From assembly GCA_003138485.1 (NCBI GenBank), contig PLGF01000129.1:1-54855 (forward strand): 54,855 nt of DNA, given 5' to 3'. The notes under the pieces were generated by a model, which ran no database searches, was not told where the DNA came from, and saw only the letters and a program-made list of their open reading frames with translations. Source of the DNA: Verrucomicrobiales bacterium (lineage in GTDB: Bacteria > Verrucomicrobiota > Verrucomicrobiia > Limisphaerales > Palsa-1400). Shown here in pieces: positions 43,025 to 52,251 of the stretch (its first letter is position 1; the number at the start of each line of letters is the position of its first letter). The translations under genes and the position numbers were made by a program.

Positions 43025-44311
43025 TCAATGCCCCTCCGTCACGGCGGGTGGATTTTTCCACGGTTCCACCCATGACCAGTTGGGACCGCGGAAGAGGCTG
43101 CCGATAACCGTGAAAATCACGGCGATGGCAACGCAGACGGAGAAGATCGTGTTGGCTACGACGCGTTCGCGGGCAAACCAGCGGCCCACGCCGTGACGTT
43201 TGCGGTCAATGTAGGGCAGGAGCGCCAGAGCCGTCACCAGCAACCCCGGCACAACCACGCCGCCCCAGAAAGCCGAGTAACTGACCAATTCCTGCAGGCC
43301 GAGAAAATACCAGGGCGCCTTGGCTGGGTTGGGCGGATGCACGGCATTGGCGATTTCTTCCAGGGGCGCGTTCCAGAAAATAGCCAGGAACAACACCACC
43401 GCCGTGACCAGCAAAAACAGCAGCAGCTCGCGGAAAACCAGGTGCGGCCACGAGAACACCTCGTCTTCGGGATTCTTGCCGACTTGCGGCGTGGTGCCGC
43501 GCGCCAATTCCATCAGGCCGTAGCTCTTATTGGCTGGCAATTGGCCAAGCGGAATTTGCTCCACGACATCTCCCGGCTCATCAGGGCGGGAGAGTCCGCC
43601 GTCTTTGCGCACGCGAAAGAGGTGGACGGAGATCATGAGCACCGCGATGGCTGGCAGAACAATCACATGCAACGCGTAAAACCGGGTCAGTGAATCCTGC
43701 CCAACGATGTGGCCGCCGAGCATAAGGTATTTGAGTTTTTCACCAACGACGGGCGCATAGCCGGCGATGCTCGTGCCTACGGTGATGGCCCAGAAGGCCA
43801 GTTGGTCCCACGGCAGGAGATAGCCGGTAAAACTCAAGCCGAGGGTGACGAGGAGCAGGCCCACGCCGAGAACCCAGTTGAACTCGCGCGGATTTTTGTA
43901 AGCACCGGTGTAAAACACACGACACATGTGAAGCATGACGAACAACACCATCAAGTGCGCCGCCCATCGGTGCATATTGCGGATGACCAGCCCGGCTGAG
44001 ACGACAAACTGCAAATCCTTCATGATGTCATACGCTTTGTCCGTGCTGGGCACGTAATAAAACATGAGGAGCACACCGGTGCCGCAGAGGATACAGAACA
44101 AGTAAAGCGAAATGAGTCCCAGCCCGAGAGAATACGAGGCGCGCAGAGCATGGCGATGGACTTTGGCCGGCTGGACATGGAGCAGGAAGCTGGAAACCAT
44201 CGCCTGCGAACGCTCCAGATTGCTCTCCGGCAACCCCACGCGGAAGATTGAGCGGCCGACCCGCGTGCGAGTGAACCGCTGCCAGAGGCGTTTGGGCGCG
44301 GGAGCGTTCAT
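43025..44311 (-). CDS. Cytochrome b of a bc/b6f-type complex (fused b6 and subunit IV)
   Basis: This 428-aa integral protein combines a b6-like four-helix half with a subunit IV-like half. Haem-ligand regions are [23 protein letters not shown] and [21 protein letters not shown], each with two His across paired helices. [13 protein letters not shown] is typical of the quinol site. [11 protein letters not shown] replaces the usual PEWY near the oxidation site. Together with the Rieske protein it oxidises or reduces quinone. The ATG at 44311 overlaps the Rieske stop in ATGA. About eight membrane segments are expected. Confidence 0.93.
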   Translation of the reverse strand: MNAPAPKRLWQRFTRTRVGRSIFRVGLPESNLERSQAMVSSFLLHVQPAKVHRHALRASYSLGLGLISLYLFCILCGTGVLLMFYYVPSTDKAYDIMKDLQFVVSAGLVIRNMHRWAAHLMVLFVMLHMCRVFYTGAYKNPREFNWVLGVGLLLVTLGLSFTGYLLPWDQLAFWAITVGTSIAGYAPVVGEKLKYLMLGGHIVGQDSLTRFYALHVIVLPAIAVLMISVHLFRVRKDGGLSRPDEPGDVVEQIPLGQLPANKSYGLMELARGTTPQVGKNPEDEVFSWPHLVFRELLLFLLVTAVVLFLAIFWNAPLEEIANAVHPPNPAKAPWYFLGLQELVSYSAFWGGVVVPGLLVTALALLPYIDRKRHGVGRWFARERVVANTIFSVCVAIAVIFTVIGSLFRGPNWSWVEPWKNPPAVTEGH

Positions 44312-44778
44312 ATCACAAGGTATTTGTCGTCGGTCACCCGCCGGCCTTTGTCCACCAGCAGCCGGTTGTCCTTGCTGAGGGACACGGAAAACCAATCCAA
44401 TGGGCGCGGAGCGGGGCCGCTTTTGACGACACCCTGGTCGTCAAACACGCTGCCATGGCACGGGCAATGAAAGCCTTGGCCGGCACGGTTGACGGTGCAG
44501 CCGAGATGCGTGCAGATCGCCGAAAGACAACGGAATGTATTCCCTTTGCGCACGATAAAAACACGCTCGTCATCCAGAAACGTCACCGCGCCATCCAGAT
44601 AATCATCGGGCTTGCCGGCCTTGAATCGCTGGTCCGGCTCAAAGAGGACGTTGGGCACCAGAAACCGCACCGCGCCGGCCGCGGAGGCCGTCGCGGCGAA
44701 GATGGCCGCCAGCCAGCCGAACGCAAGCTGGAAAAAACCGCGTCGTGAAGTTACCTTGTCGGGAGCAGAATCGTTCAT
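44308..44778 (-). CDS. Rieske [2Fe-2S] protein
   Basis: This 156-aa protein has a Tat-type signal anchor ([20 protein letters not shown]). The Rieske cluster ligands are C89 and H91 in CTHLGC and C105 and H108 in CPCHGS, with C94 and C107 able to form the disulfide. The proline loop GPAPRPLDW follows. It transfers electrons between quinol and cytochrome c. The stop overlaps the cytochrome b start, and its own start is one base after the GltD-like gene. The anchor helix is uncleaved in most Rieske proteins. Confidence 0.95.
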   Translation of the reverse strand: MNDSAPDKVTSRRGFFQLAFGWLAAIFAATASAAGAVRFLVPNVLFEPDQRFKAGKPDDYLDGAVTFLDDERVFIVRKGNTFRCLSAICTHLGCTVNRAGQGFHCPCHGSVFDDQGVVKSGPAPRPLDWFSVSLSKDNRLLVDKGRRVTDDKYLVI

Positions 44779-44779
44779 A

Positions 44780-46702
44780 TCAGGCGGGAATGAGTTCGAC
44801 ACGTTCCATGGTGATGGCGCCAGTGGGGCAGCGAATGGCGCACAGGCCGCAACGGATGCACCGGGTTTCGTCTTTGATGATCGCACCCTCCTCGCCGCGC
44901 TCCGGCACGCGCCCGTAGCGGGCCAGGTAAGCGGCCTGTAATTTCGCGTCGCCCCGCAGGCTGGCAACATCGACCAGGCGCAGACAGTATTCGGGGCAGA
45001 CATCGGCACATCCCCCGCAAAGGATACATGCATCCCCGTTAAACACCGGACCAACATGGCACTTGAGACAGCGATCCGCCTGCCGCCGGGCATCCGGTTC
45101 GGGGTAATCTCTCTCCACTTCGGCGATTCCAATCCGCCGATCAAGCGGCAGCGTTGGTGGCGGACGGCGGATGAACTTCTCGTAATCCGGCTTCATTCCA
45201 TATTGGAGGGTGTCGTAGATCGTAACGCGCGCCTGGCGCGGCTCGGCGGGAACGGAGCCTGTAAGAAACTTCGCGATGGAAGCGGCTGCTTTCTTGCCCT
45301 CAGCGACCGCTGTAATGATGATCCGCGGCCCGAAAGCAACATCACCGCCGGCAAATACATCAGGCCGCGAAGTGGCCATCGTGGCCGCATCGGTTTGCAG
45401 CGTTCCACGCGGCGTGACCTTCAACTTGTCCTCGGGACGAATCCAGGAAAGGTCTGCCGACTGCCCGATGGCCAGAACTACCGTGTCGCAATGGACGGTC
45501 TCTTCGCTGCCTTCGATGAACTGGGGGTTGAAGCGGCGGTTTTCGTCGAACACGCGACTGGCCTTGACCAGTTCGATGCCAGTAACTTTGCCATCGCTGC
45601 CGAGAATGCGCCTGGGTCCGAAACGGGTGTGAAGCCGGATTCCTTCCTTTTCCGCCTCTTCGATTTCGTCGTGGGCGCCCGGAATTTCGTCCAGGCTCTC
45701 CAGGCAATACATGTGGACTTCAGGCACGCCTTTGCGGATGGCCTCACGGGCAACATCCAACGCCAGGCGGACTTCGTCAGGGGCTTCCGGCTGCCGCGCT
45801 GTCAACTGTTCCAAAGCGGATGCCGCCTGGTGGAGCGCCTCGCGTAATTCCGCCTCGCCCATCCCGGCAAATTTCTCTGCTTGACGGACCACTGACCGAG
45901 CCACGTCGAAAGCGACATTGCCGCCGCCGATGACGACGACCTTGCGGCCAAGAGTGACGCGGAAACCGAGGTTGACATTGAGCAGGAATTCGATGGCCCG
46001 GAGCACTCCATCCAATTGCACGCCTTCAATGCTCAGTTCACGGCTTTTATGCGCGCCGATCCCAAGGAAGACCGCTTCGTAGCCCTGCTTCTTGAGGTCG
46101 GAAAAGGCGAAGTCCTTGCCGAGGCGCGTGTTGAGGCGGACCTCCACCCCCAAAGCCTCGATGGCGGCGATTTCCGCCCTGATGATTTCGCGCGGCAACC
46201 GGTATTCGGGCACGCCGAGCATCAACATTCCCCCGGCCAGGTTTTGCGCCTCGAATACGGTCGGGGCAAACCCCATCAAAGCCAGTTCGTGTGCGCAGGA
46301 CATTCCGGCGGGTCCTGCACCAATGATCGCGACCTTCCGTCCGCCGCCGATGCGTTCGCGTCGCGGGTCTCGCAGTTGGGGATAGACGCGGCCGAGATCG
46401 AAAGCGTCGGATTCCACACCGAATTTTTCACATACAAACCGTTTCAACGCGCGGATCGAGACCGGGGCATCCAGCGCGCCGCGGCGACATTTGGCCTCGC
46501 AGGGCGCAGCGCAAACGCGGCCGCAAATAGACGCGAAAGGGTTCGGAATTCGGGCAATGATGTAAGCGTCCTCGTAACGTTCCTCGGCGACAGCCTGGAC
46601 GTAGCCACCGGAGTCCGTGCGCACCGGACAACCCTCACGGCACAAGACCTGCCGCGTGAAATAGTTCACGTCCGGCAATTCGACTGGATAGGTCGTGGGC
46701 AT
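44780..46702 (-). CDS. GltD-like FAD/Fe-S oxidoreductase with ferredoxin domain
   Basis: This 640-aa protein resembles the glutamate synthase small subunit. The N-terminal Fe-S region has CREGCPVRTD and CGRVCAAPCEAKCRRG. FAD binds at VAIIGAGPAGMSCAHELA and NAD(P) at VVVIGGGNVAFDVA. The C-terminal FAD motif is DVFAGGDVAFGPR. Two 4Fe-4S clusters follow: CILCGGCADVCPEYC and CIRCGLCAIRCPTGAI. Between the two nucleotide sites is a helical insert (about 265-325). There is no signal peptide, so it is cytoplasmic. Encoded between cytochrome and Rieske genes, it probably exchanges electrons of NAD(P)H or ferredoxin with the membrane complex. The direction is unknown. Confidence 0.9.
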   Translation of the reverse strand: MPTTYPVELPDVNYFTRQVLCREGCPVRTDSGGYVQAVAEERYEDAYIIARIPNPFASICGRVCAAPCEAKCRRGALDAPVSIRALKRFVCEKFGVESDAFDLGRVYPQLRDPRRERIGGGRKVAIIGAGPAGMSCAHELALMGFAPTVFEAQNLAGGMLMLGVPEYRLPREIIRAEIAAIEALGVEVRLNTRLGKDFAFSDLKKQGYEAVFLGIGAHKSRELSIEGVQLDGVLRAIEFLLNVNLGFRVTLGRKVVVIGGGNVAFDVARSVVRQAEKFAGMGEAELREALHQAASALEQLTARQPEAPDEVRLALDVAREAIRKGVPEVHMYCLESLDEIPGAHDEIEEAEKEGIRLHTRFGPRRILGSDGKVTGIELVKASRVFDENRRFNPQFIEGSEETVHCDTVVLAIGQSADLSWIRPEDKLKVTPRGTLQTDAATMATSRPDVFAGGDVAFGPRIIITAVAEGKKAAASIAKFLTGSVPAEPRQARVTIYDTLQYGMKPDYEKFIRRPPPTLPLDRRIGIAEVERDYPEPDARRQADRCLKCHVGPVFNGDACILCGGCADVCPEYCLRLVDVASLRGDAKLQAAYLARYGRVPERGEEGAIIKDETRCIRCGLCAIRCPTGAITMERVELIPA

Positions 46703-46720
46703 TTCGGTACGAACTCCAGA

Positions 46721-47197
46721 TTATTTCGCGTCGTATTTGTCGTGGAGTTCCTTGATCTTGGACTCGTTGGTTGTTTTGTCTTCGGGTTTGGCCTTGGTGA
46801 GTTTATCGTCCACCATCGCCTTTTTGCGGATGCTGGAGTCATAGACTAGGAACTCATAGACTTTCTTGCCGTCGGCCGCGCTGATGTTGGAACCGGGCTT
46901 ATACATCATGCGCTTAATGTAGCGGGACCATTCGTCTGGCAGCGCGTAATCCGAGTTGATCGGGCGGCTCAATTTGTGGCACTGTGAGCATTTATGGCTG
47001 AAGAGTTCGTAATACTCCTTGATGGCATCCGGGTATTTGGAAACATCAATCGTCGCCGGGCCTTTCTCGAATCGCTCCACTCGCGCCTTGGTTTCGGCAT
47101 CCAGTTCCTGCGCGATGGCGCGGCCCAATCCCGCGCCCGTCGCGCCCAGGATGACCCCGCCCAGAAGGATGGTGGTAATTTGTCGCGTTATTTTCAT
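46721..47197 (-). CDS. Periplasmic monoheme cytochrome c
   Basis: This 158-aa protein has an N-terminal signal (MKITRQITTILLGGVILGAT) that may be cleaved or stay as an anchor. One haem site, HKCSQCHKLSRP, lies near residue 69-74. RMMYKPGSNIS offers a Met axial ligand. The last 25 residues are Lys/Glu-rich and disordered. It lies between the GltD-like and porin genes, with about 18 bases on each side. It is probably an electron shuttle of the complex. Confidence 0.88.
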   Translation of the reverse strand: MKITRQITTILLGGVILGATGAGLGRAIAQELDAETKARVERFEKGPATIDVSKYPDAIKEYYELFSHKCSQCHKLSRPINSDYALPDEWSRYIKRMMYKPGSNISAADGKKVYEFLVYDSSIRKKAMVDDKLTKAKPEDKTTNESKIKELHDKYDAK

Positions 47198-47215
47198 ACT
47201 TGGTATTGCTGTTGT

Positions 47216-48544
47216 TTAGAATCCGTAGGAAAGCTGCAGAATGAAGGAATTGGGAGGCAGTGCGGCCGGGCCGTGGCTCCTCAACCATTCGTAGTCAGCC
47301 TCGAAAAGTAGTGTGTTGGAAAAGTAATAGACCAGGCCCGCGGTGTAACGGTCTGTCTTCGTCCCCAGGGCGTCGTTGAGATAATCGTAGCGGCCCATCA
47401 ACTCGAAGTTGTTGATGTAAGGCAGTTCGAGGCCCATGCCGGCCAGTTTGTATCCGCCTTGAACCCACCATCCGTTCGGTCGAATCGTTCCCAGGTCGTC
47501 CGATCCGACCCAGGTCTTGATATACTCGCCCTTCACCTCAATGTTCGGGCCGTAGTGGAGGGCTGCGTCAACTACACCGGCAGTCCAGCTTCTGTTGCCG
47601 GAGTCGCTCCATTGGCCGGACTGGCCGGACAGGCCAAGTTCAAAATCATAATGAGGCTTCCAGGGGATAAACCAGCCGACGCGGCCGCCCCCGCTGGGGT
47701 TGCCGTGCCAGTTGCCGTTGTTGCCCACATTGCCGTTCAAATCCAGCGCGCTGGCGGAGGCAATCGAGTTGGTGGCCCCCGAAGATGGGCCGTTGACAGC
47801 ATAACCCGCAAAGGTAAGAGATTGTCCGGATGCGCCGATGGGCAAGGCGCCTCGCAACTCCACTCCCACGCCGGTGCCTGGCACAATAGAATCGCGCGCC
47901 AAGGGGTTGTCCGGGATTTTGTTAAGCCACCCCGCGCTTCGTTCGCTATAAGTGCCCAGAGGCAAAAGCAATTCCCCGGCTTCCAGGGTCATATAGTCGT
48001 TCAAAAGATAATCCAAGGTCGCAAAACTGAGATTTACGGTGGTGGTGTTGCCGGGAGACCGGTCGCTGATCATCGTTCCGTTATTGGCGAGTATGAAGTC
48101 AAATCCAGCCTCAAAGAGAACATCGTCGCTGGCGCGAAACAAGAAAATGGGCGCAAAATCGGCTTGGACAAACGAGCTATGCTGGCCGGCGGTTTTTCCA
48201 AATTGAGTTTCCGCGTCACCCACAATGGTGAAGTTATGCATCGGACCTTCAGACACATTGAGGGCCGGAGAGGCTGATTGCACTTTGGCCGCATTATCGG
48301 CGGTCTGCTGAGCGTTGGTGACGGCCACCTTGGTTTCTCCCAATTGCTGTTGCAGTTGTTGGATGATTTGTTGGTCCTGGGCATGGGTTTGCTCCAGTTT
48401 CTGGAGTTTCTCGTTCATCTGTTCAACGGTTTTTTTCAACGCGTTGAAGTCGTCGGCGCTGACTTGCGCTGATGCTGGTTGAGGCAACATTCCGATTAAA
48501 CAGGCAGAAGCCAGAATTCCTAAGAGTCGTGATGGGATCTTCAT
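47216..48544 (-). CDS. Outer-membrane porin with N-terminal coiled coil
   Basis: This 442-aa protein has a signal peptide (LACS-type run ending QPASAQ, about 26), then a coiled coil (about 30-85: FNALKKTVEQMNEKLQKLEQ, rich in Gln). The remaining 350 residues alternate in beta strands and end in Phe (LQLSYGF), as outer-membrane barrels do. It resembles OprO/OprP- or DcaP-type porins with a periplasmic trimerisation stalk. Inside a cytochrome operon it could admit a substrate. A porin-cytochrome conduit is less likely without a large multihaem partner in the barrel. Confidence 0.82.
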   Translation of the reverse strand: MKIPSRLLGILASACLIGMLPQPASAQVSADDFNALKKTVEQMNEKLQKLEQTHAQDQQIIQQLQQQLGETKVAVTNAQQTADNAAKVQSASPALNVSEGPMHNFTIVGDAETQFGKTAGQHSSFVQADFAPIFLFRASDDVLFEAGFDFILANNGTMISDRSPGNTTTVNLSFATLDYLLNDYMTLEAGELLLPLGTYSERSAGWLNKIPDNPLARDSIVPGTGVGVELRGALPIGASGQSLTFAGYAVNGPSSGATNSIASASALDLNGNVGNNGNWHGNPSGGGRVGWFIPWKPHYDFELGLSGQSGQWSDSGNRSWTAGVVDAALHYGPNIEVKGEYIKTWVGSDDLGTIRPNGWWVQGGYKLAGMGLELPYINNFELMGRYDYLNDALGTKTDRYTAGLVYYFSNTLLFEADYEWLRSHGPAALPPNSFILQLSYGF

Positions 48545-48563
48545 GGATGGTGTCCTCTGTTGT

Positions 48564-48923
48564 TTAGTTTCCGCTGTCCTGCTGCAAATACTTGAGTATT
48601 TCCCTGGCCTGCGCCGCGGGAATGTTGGCCCGCACTCGCATGTGGGTCACAATGGACTTCCACTGCGCCGAGGTAAACTCGGTGGGATACCGCTCCGCAT
48701 GGCACCGGTTGCAATTGATCTGATACAGCTCGGCGCCGGTGAGCTTTTTCTTCGCCACATTTTTGGCTGGTTTGACGGGTTCAACTTGAGCGGGCGGCGA
48801 GTTAGTGTCACCCGCGACAACAAAGGCGATGGGGGCCGCGAAAATTACCGAGGCGAGCAGTGCCAGAAAGATTCCCGAACGCCTGGCTGGCCTGAGCGAG
48901 TTAAGTCGATTCGTCGTTTTCAT
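48564..48923 (-). CDS. Small cytochrome c, first gene of the operon
   Basis: This 119-aa protein has an N-terminal signal (SGIFLALLASVIFAAPIAFV) and a Pro/Lys linker. The single haem site is NCNRCHAERYP, followed by HMRVRANIPAAQAREILKYL with a Met likely as axial ligand. It is 20 bases upstream of the porin gene. The AraC-type regulator lies 125 bp upstream on the same strand, so the operon promoter is expected within that gap (48924-49048). I could not pick a clear -10/-35 pair there. Confidence 0.88.
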   Translation of the reverse strand: MKTTNRLNSLRPARRSGIFLALLASVIFAAPIAFVVAGDTNSPPAQVEPVKPAKNVAKKKLTGAELYQINCNRCHAERYPTEFTSAQWKSIVTHMRVRANIPAAQAREILKYLQQDSGN

Positions 48924-49048
48924 TGGGGTAAGTTTGTAGCAGGAAGACTGGGAGGCGGCTACTTGCCCATTGGCATTTACTGATTGCCTATTGCGCTGAC
49001 GGGGATGAACCGAAACCTGCCAAAACTTGAAAAGTGCCTGTGGTGGAG

Positions 49049-49939
49049 CTACATCGGGACTGAGGAATGCAGGGTTGCCCGATATTCCGTGGGCGACATT
49101 CCAACGCGGCGTTTGAACACACTGTTGAAGCGCGGGATGGATCCGAAGCCGGCGGCAAAGACAACCTCGGAGATGCGCACGGATACATCCAACAGCAAGG
49201 TCTTGGCCTTTTCCACACGGGCGAGCGCGACGTATTCAGTCAGGGTCATTCCGGTGGACTTTTTGAACAACTTGCAGAAATGAAAACGGCTAATACTGAC
49301 GTGTTGCGCCACCAGCGCCAGCGTGATCGGTTCCTCAACATGGGAAAGAACAAATTGCTTGGCGCTGGACACAGGCTTGGGCTCTTGGGCCGAGGCAGCA
49401 ATTGCATGACGGCTGGCAAAGTCGGCCAGATACTGGGCGAACACGCTGAGCAGATGCACCATGGCCTGAAACCGGTCGGGCGTGATGACCAGGGTTTCGA
49501 AATAGGCTTTGCGGGTCTTCGTTTCCCAATCTGCGTTCTCCTCGCTCTTGAGCATCTTTAGAATCATCTGAAAATCGCGCTCGGTGGGAGGGCGGCGAAA
49601 GATCTGTCCGCTCATCAATGTAGCCATATGATGGCCGTTCACGATCACCGGCACGGCGACATCGGTCAGGCCCGCAAAGCAGGAGACTTGTTCTGGAATG
49701 AGCTTCTTGCCGGCGCCTCTTTCCGCGCGTTTTTCGGCATCCCAGCAGGCCCTGCAACCCACCGGAGTTTTGGTAACTTGGGAACAAAAGGGGTTTTCAA
49801 ACTCGCCGAAGCTCAGGCGTCGGTTGGACTCGCAGGGAGGGATGACTTTGAGGGACATGCCCGTCACTTTGCGGAAAGCTGTCTCGTAATACTGGATTAC
49901 GGGCAGGCGGGCCAAGTCATCGAAGGTTATTGGATTCAC
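49049..49939 (-). CDS. AraC-family regulator with PocR sensory domain
   Basis: This 296-aa regulator has a PocR-type ligand domain (about 1-180), recognised by LRRLSFGEFENPFCSQVTK-like sequence with Cys-rich TPVGCRACWDAEKRAE, CFAGLTDVAVPVIV and MSGQIF. PocR domains bind small hydrocarbon derivatives in other systems. The C-terminal AraC DNA-binding domain (about 190-295) has two helix-turn-helix motifs, ALVAQHVSISRFHFCKLFKK and ISEVVFAAGFGSIPRFNSVF. It lies just upstream of the respiratory operon on the same strand, and I infer that it controls it. The ligand could relate to the operon's electron donor. Confidence 0.92.
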   Translation of the reverse strand: MNPITFDDLARLPVIQYYETAFRKVTGMSLKVIPPCESNRRLSFGEFENPFCSQVTKTPVGCRACWDAEKRAERGAGKKLIPEQVSCFAGLTDVAVPVIVNGHHMATLMSGQIFRRPPTERDFQMILKMLKSEENADWETKTRKAYFETLVITPDRFQAMVHLLSVFAQYLADFASRHAIAASAQEPKPVSSAKQFVLSHVEEPITLALVAQHVSISRFHFCKLFKKSTGMTLTEYVALARVEKAKTLLLDVSVRISEVVFAAGFGSIPRFNSVFKRRVGMSPTEYRATLHSSVPM

Positions 49940-49983
49940 ATTCTCCGCAGTTCAGCCTTATTCCGGCCAGCGGCCGTGTTCTG

Positions 49984-50145
49984 TCAGGTATTCCACCGCC
50001 GGCGTTTTGTTTTCGGCAAGGCAAAGCGCACCAGTTTGACCACGGGTTTGGAATCGCGCGTGATGAGGATTTCATCCTCCACCTGCAAGGCGGCTTCAGT
50101 TTCCGGCCAGCGCTGGCGCAAATCACGAATTGTGATCGTTTTCAC
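49984..50145 (-). CDS. Orphan Phd/YefM-like antitoxin
   Basis: This 53-aa protein starts with GTG at 50145. It reads MKTITIRDLRQRWPETEAAL, then EDEILITRDSKPVVKLVRF, then a basic tail. The pattern matches prevent-host-death family antitoxins, where the N-terminal strand binds DNA and the C terminus binds the toxin. The tail ends abruptly (KRRRWNT) compared with longer family members. No toxin gene follows; the next gene, on the same strand, is the AraC regulator. It is probably a solitary or truncated antitoxin. Confidence 0.65.
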   Translation of the reverse strand: MKTITIRDLRQRWPETEAALQVEDEILITRDSKPVVKLVRFALPKTKRRRWNT

Positions 50146-50224
50146 AGCCCAAGTGTAACATGTTTAACCAATAGATCAACACGCCCATCCGCTTGATATT
50201 CCGATGAACAATTCGCTCCCGTTG

Positions 50225-52207
50225 TTATTCCCACCCATCTTCGTCAAGGGCTTTCCGCAAGGCCAGTTCCGTCTCGGAGGAAAGCGCGGCGGCGGGCTTC
50301 TTGGCGTCCGCCGCGTTCACCAGATTCCAGTAAACGGTGTACCGCTCGTGGTTGGCCCTATATAGCGGAACCAACGTGACTTCGCCCGGGGGACTCAGGT
50401 TCTTGGTCCGGAACACCAGCGGCGCGCCGGCTCCCTTGATCTTTTTCAGGATGGTTGTCGCGTCGCCAACGAACACGGGGACGGCCGGGTCGGGCACCCG
50501 GACCAAAGCCGTCTGGTTTCCCGCGTAGGTTTTGGGCATGCCGTTGGTGCCCAGTTCGCCGGCGAGAACAACCGGGCCATAGAGCACGGCCACGATGTTG
50601 CTGGTTCCCGGCAGCGGCTCCGTGTGCAACTTCATCGCCAACTGGATGTCCACGCGGTCTCCGTTTTGCCAGGTGCGGTTGACGGACACGTAGCCGCCGG
50701 GCTGGCCGGAAATCTTCTGGCTCCGGCCGTTGACGCGCACGGAAAGGTTTTCCGACCATTCCGGCCAGCGGATTTGCATTGCCAGCGACACCGGTTTGGC
50801 CGCCTTGATGTTCAGGCGCGTCGCGTCGCTTTCGGGGAATTTGGTCTCCTGCCGCACGCTGAGGCCTTTTTCCGGCCAGGACAATTCGGAAGGGATGAAC
50901 AAGTTCACGAAGAGCGACTGGTCATTGTGAAAGTAGATTGTGTCCCCGTATTTCGCGTGGTTTTCCATCCCCGTTCCCACGCAGCACCAAAATGAATTCT
51001 CCGGCGTCGAGTACGTCTTGAAATGCCCCGGTTTGAGCGACATCAGATAAACGAACATGCCCTGATCCGGGTCCTGCGAGGCAAGGATGTGGTTGTAGAG
51101 CGCGCGCTCGTAAAAATCCATCGTCCGCGCGGAGGGGTCCCAGGAGAAAAGATGGCGCGTCAGCTTGAGCATGTTGTAGGTGTTGCAGGTTTCCGCCGTC
51201 TCGGCCGAGAGATGCCGGGCAAAATCGTTCGTTGGAAAGAAATGCTCGCGGTCGCTGTGGCCGCCGATGACATAGGAGCGATGCTCCGCGACGCGATCCC
51301 AGAAGAAACTCGCGATGTCTTTGGCACGCTTGTCCCCCGTCAATTCATATTGTCGCGCCGCGCCGATCATCTTGGGAATCTGCGTATTGGCGTGAAGTCC
51401 GTTCAGGCGGTCCTCGCCGGCGGCCAGCGGATCGAAAAGGGTCTTTTGGTTGAATGCCTCGGCGGTCTTGAGGTAATCGGCGTTGCCGGTAACACCGTAA
51501 AGGTTCGCGAGCACTTCATTCATGCCGCCATACTCGTTGCGCAGTGACGCCTGCATTTGCTCGTCGGAAAGACGGCCCACGCGGAAGTTCACCCAATTGG
51601 CCATGTTGGTCAGCACCTCCAGGGCCTGCGCATTGCCGCAAAGCTGGTTGGCATCCAGCAGGCCGGCCATGATCTTGTGGAGCGTGTACCAGGGCGCCCA
51701 AACCTGCCGCCCAGCCTCGACGCGGTCGATAAATGACTCCGGCCAGGCGGCGAGGAAACCGAAATGCGTCGCGTTCGATCCCAAGGCGGTCTGGCACTCC
51801 GCAAAACCCGCCACGATCTTGTCCACCCTTTCCTTGAATCGCGCGTCCCCCGTGCTGGCGTACATCAACGAGCAGGCGGAAAGGTAATGCCCCACGCTGT
51901 GGCCCCGCAATTCGCCGCTGGGCGCCTCCCAGCCGCCGTAGGGCCGCGCCTGGGTCGGCAGCTTGGCGTTGACCTTGAAGTTGTAAAGCAGGCGGTCGCA
52001 GTCCAGGCTTAACAGGTAAACCTCATCCCGCCCCATGGCATCCCGAAACGGGCCGTCCAGGAGGCGCACCTGCGAGAGCGGAAACGCCTCGGCGGAAAGC
52101 GCAATGGGATGGCTTGGCCCGCCACTGTCCGCAACCGTGGCCTGCGGTTGGGCGGCGGCTACGGTGACAATGAGCCAAATGGCGGATGCCGACAGTTTGA
52201 TTTTCAT
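50225..52207 (-). CDS. GH127 beta-L-arabinofuranosidase
   Basis: This 660-aa secreted enzyme matches GH127 (formerly DUF1680). In the characterised bifidobacterial member the cysteine nucleophile and a Glu bind zinc with two further Cys. The corresponding residues here are E339 and C341 (AETCNTYNMLKL) and C408 and C409 (FWCCVGTGMENH). Other family strings are RGHSVGHYLSACSLMYASTG and WAPWYTLHKIMAGLLDA. The signal peptide ends near VTVAAAQ. It removes arabinofuranose from hydroxyproline-linked glycans or arabinan in plant walls. It is in the same direction as the tannase-like gene and GH39, with 44 bp between it and the former, so they may be co-transcribed. Confidence 0.95.
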   Translation of the reverse strand: MKIKLSASAIWLIVTVAAAQPQATVADSGGPSHPIALSAEAFPLSQVRLLDGPFRDAMGRDEVYLLSLDCDRLLYNFKVNAKLPTQARPYGGWEAPSGELRGHSVGHYLSACSLMYASTGDARFKERVDKIVAGFAECQTALGSNATHFGFLAAWPESFIDRVEAGRQVWAPWYTLHKIMAGLLDANQLCGNAQALEVLTNMANWVNFRVGRLSDEQMQASLRNEYGGMNEVLANLYGVTGNADYLKTAEAFNQKTLFDPLAAGEDRLNGLHANTQIPKMIGAARQYELTGDKRAKDIASFFWDRVAEHRSYVIGGHSDREHFFPTNDFARHLSAETAETCNTYNMLKLTRHLFSWDPSARTMDFYERALYNHILASQDPDQGMFVYLMSLKPGHFKTYSTPENSFWCCVGTGMENHAKYGDTIYFHNDQSLFVNLFIPSELSWPEKGLSVRQETKFPESDATRLNIKAAKPVSLAMQIRWPEWSENLSVRVNGRSQKISGQPGGYVSVNRTWQNGDRVDIQLAMKLHTEPLPGTSNIVAVLYGPVVLAGELGTNGMPKTYAGNQTALVRVPDPAVPVFVGDATTILKKIKGAGAPLVFRTKNLSPPGEVTLVPLYRANHERYTVYWNLVNAADAKKPAAALSSETELALRKALDEDGWE

Positions 52208-52251
52208 GCGATGAAGCTAACAAGTCCGCCGACCGATTCCAACCATTTAGT

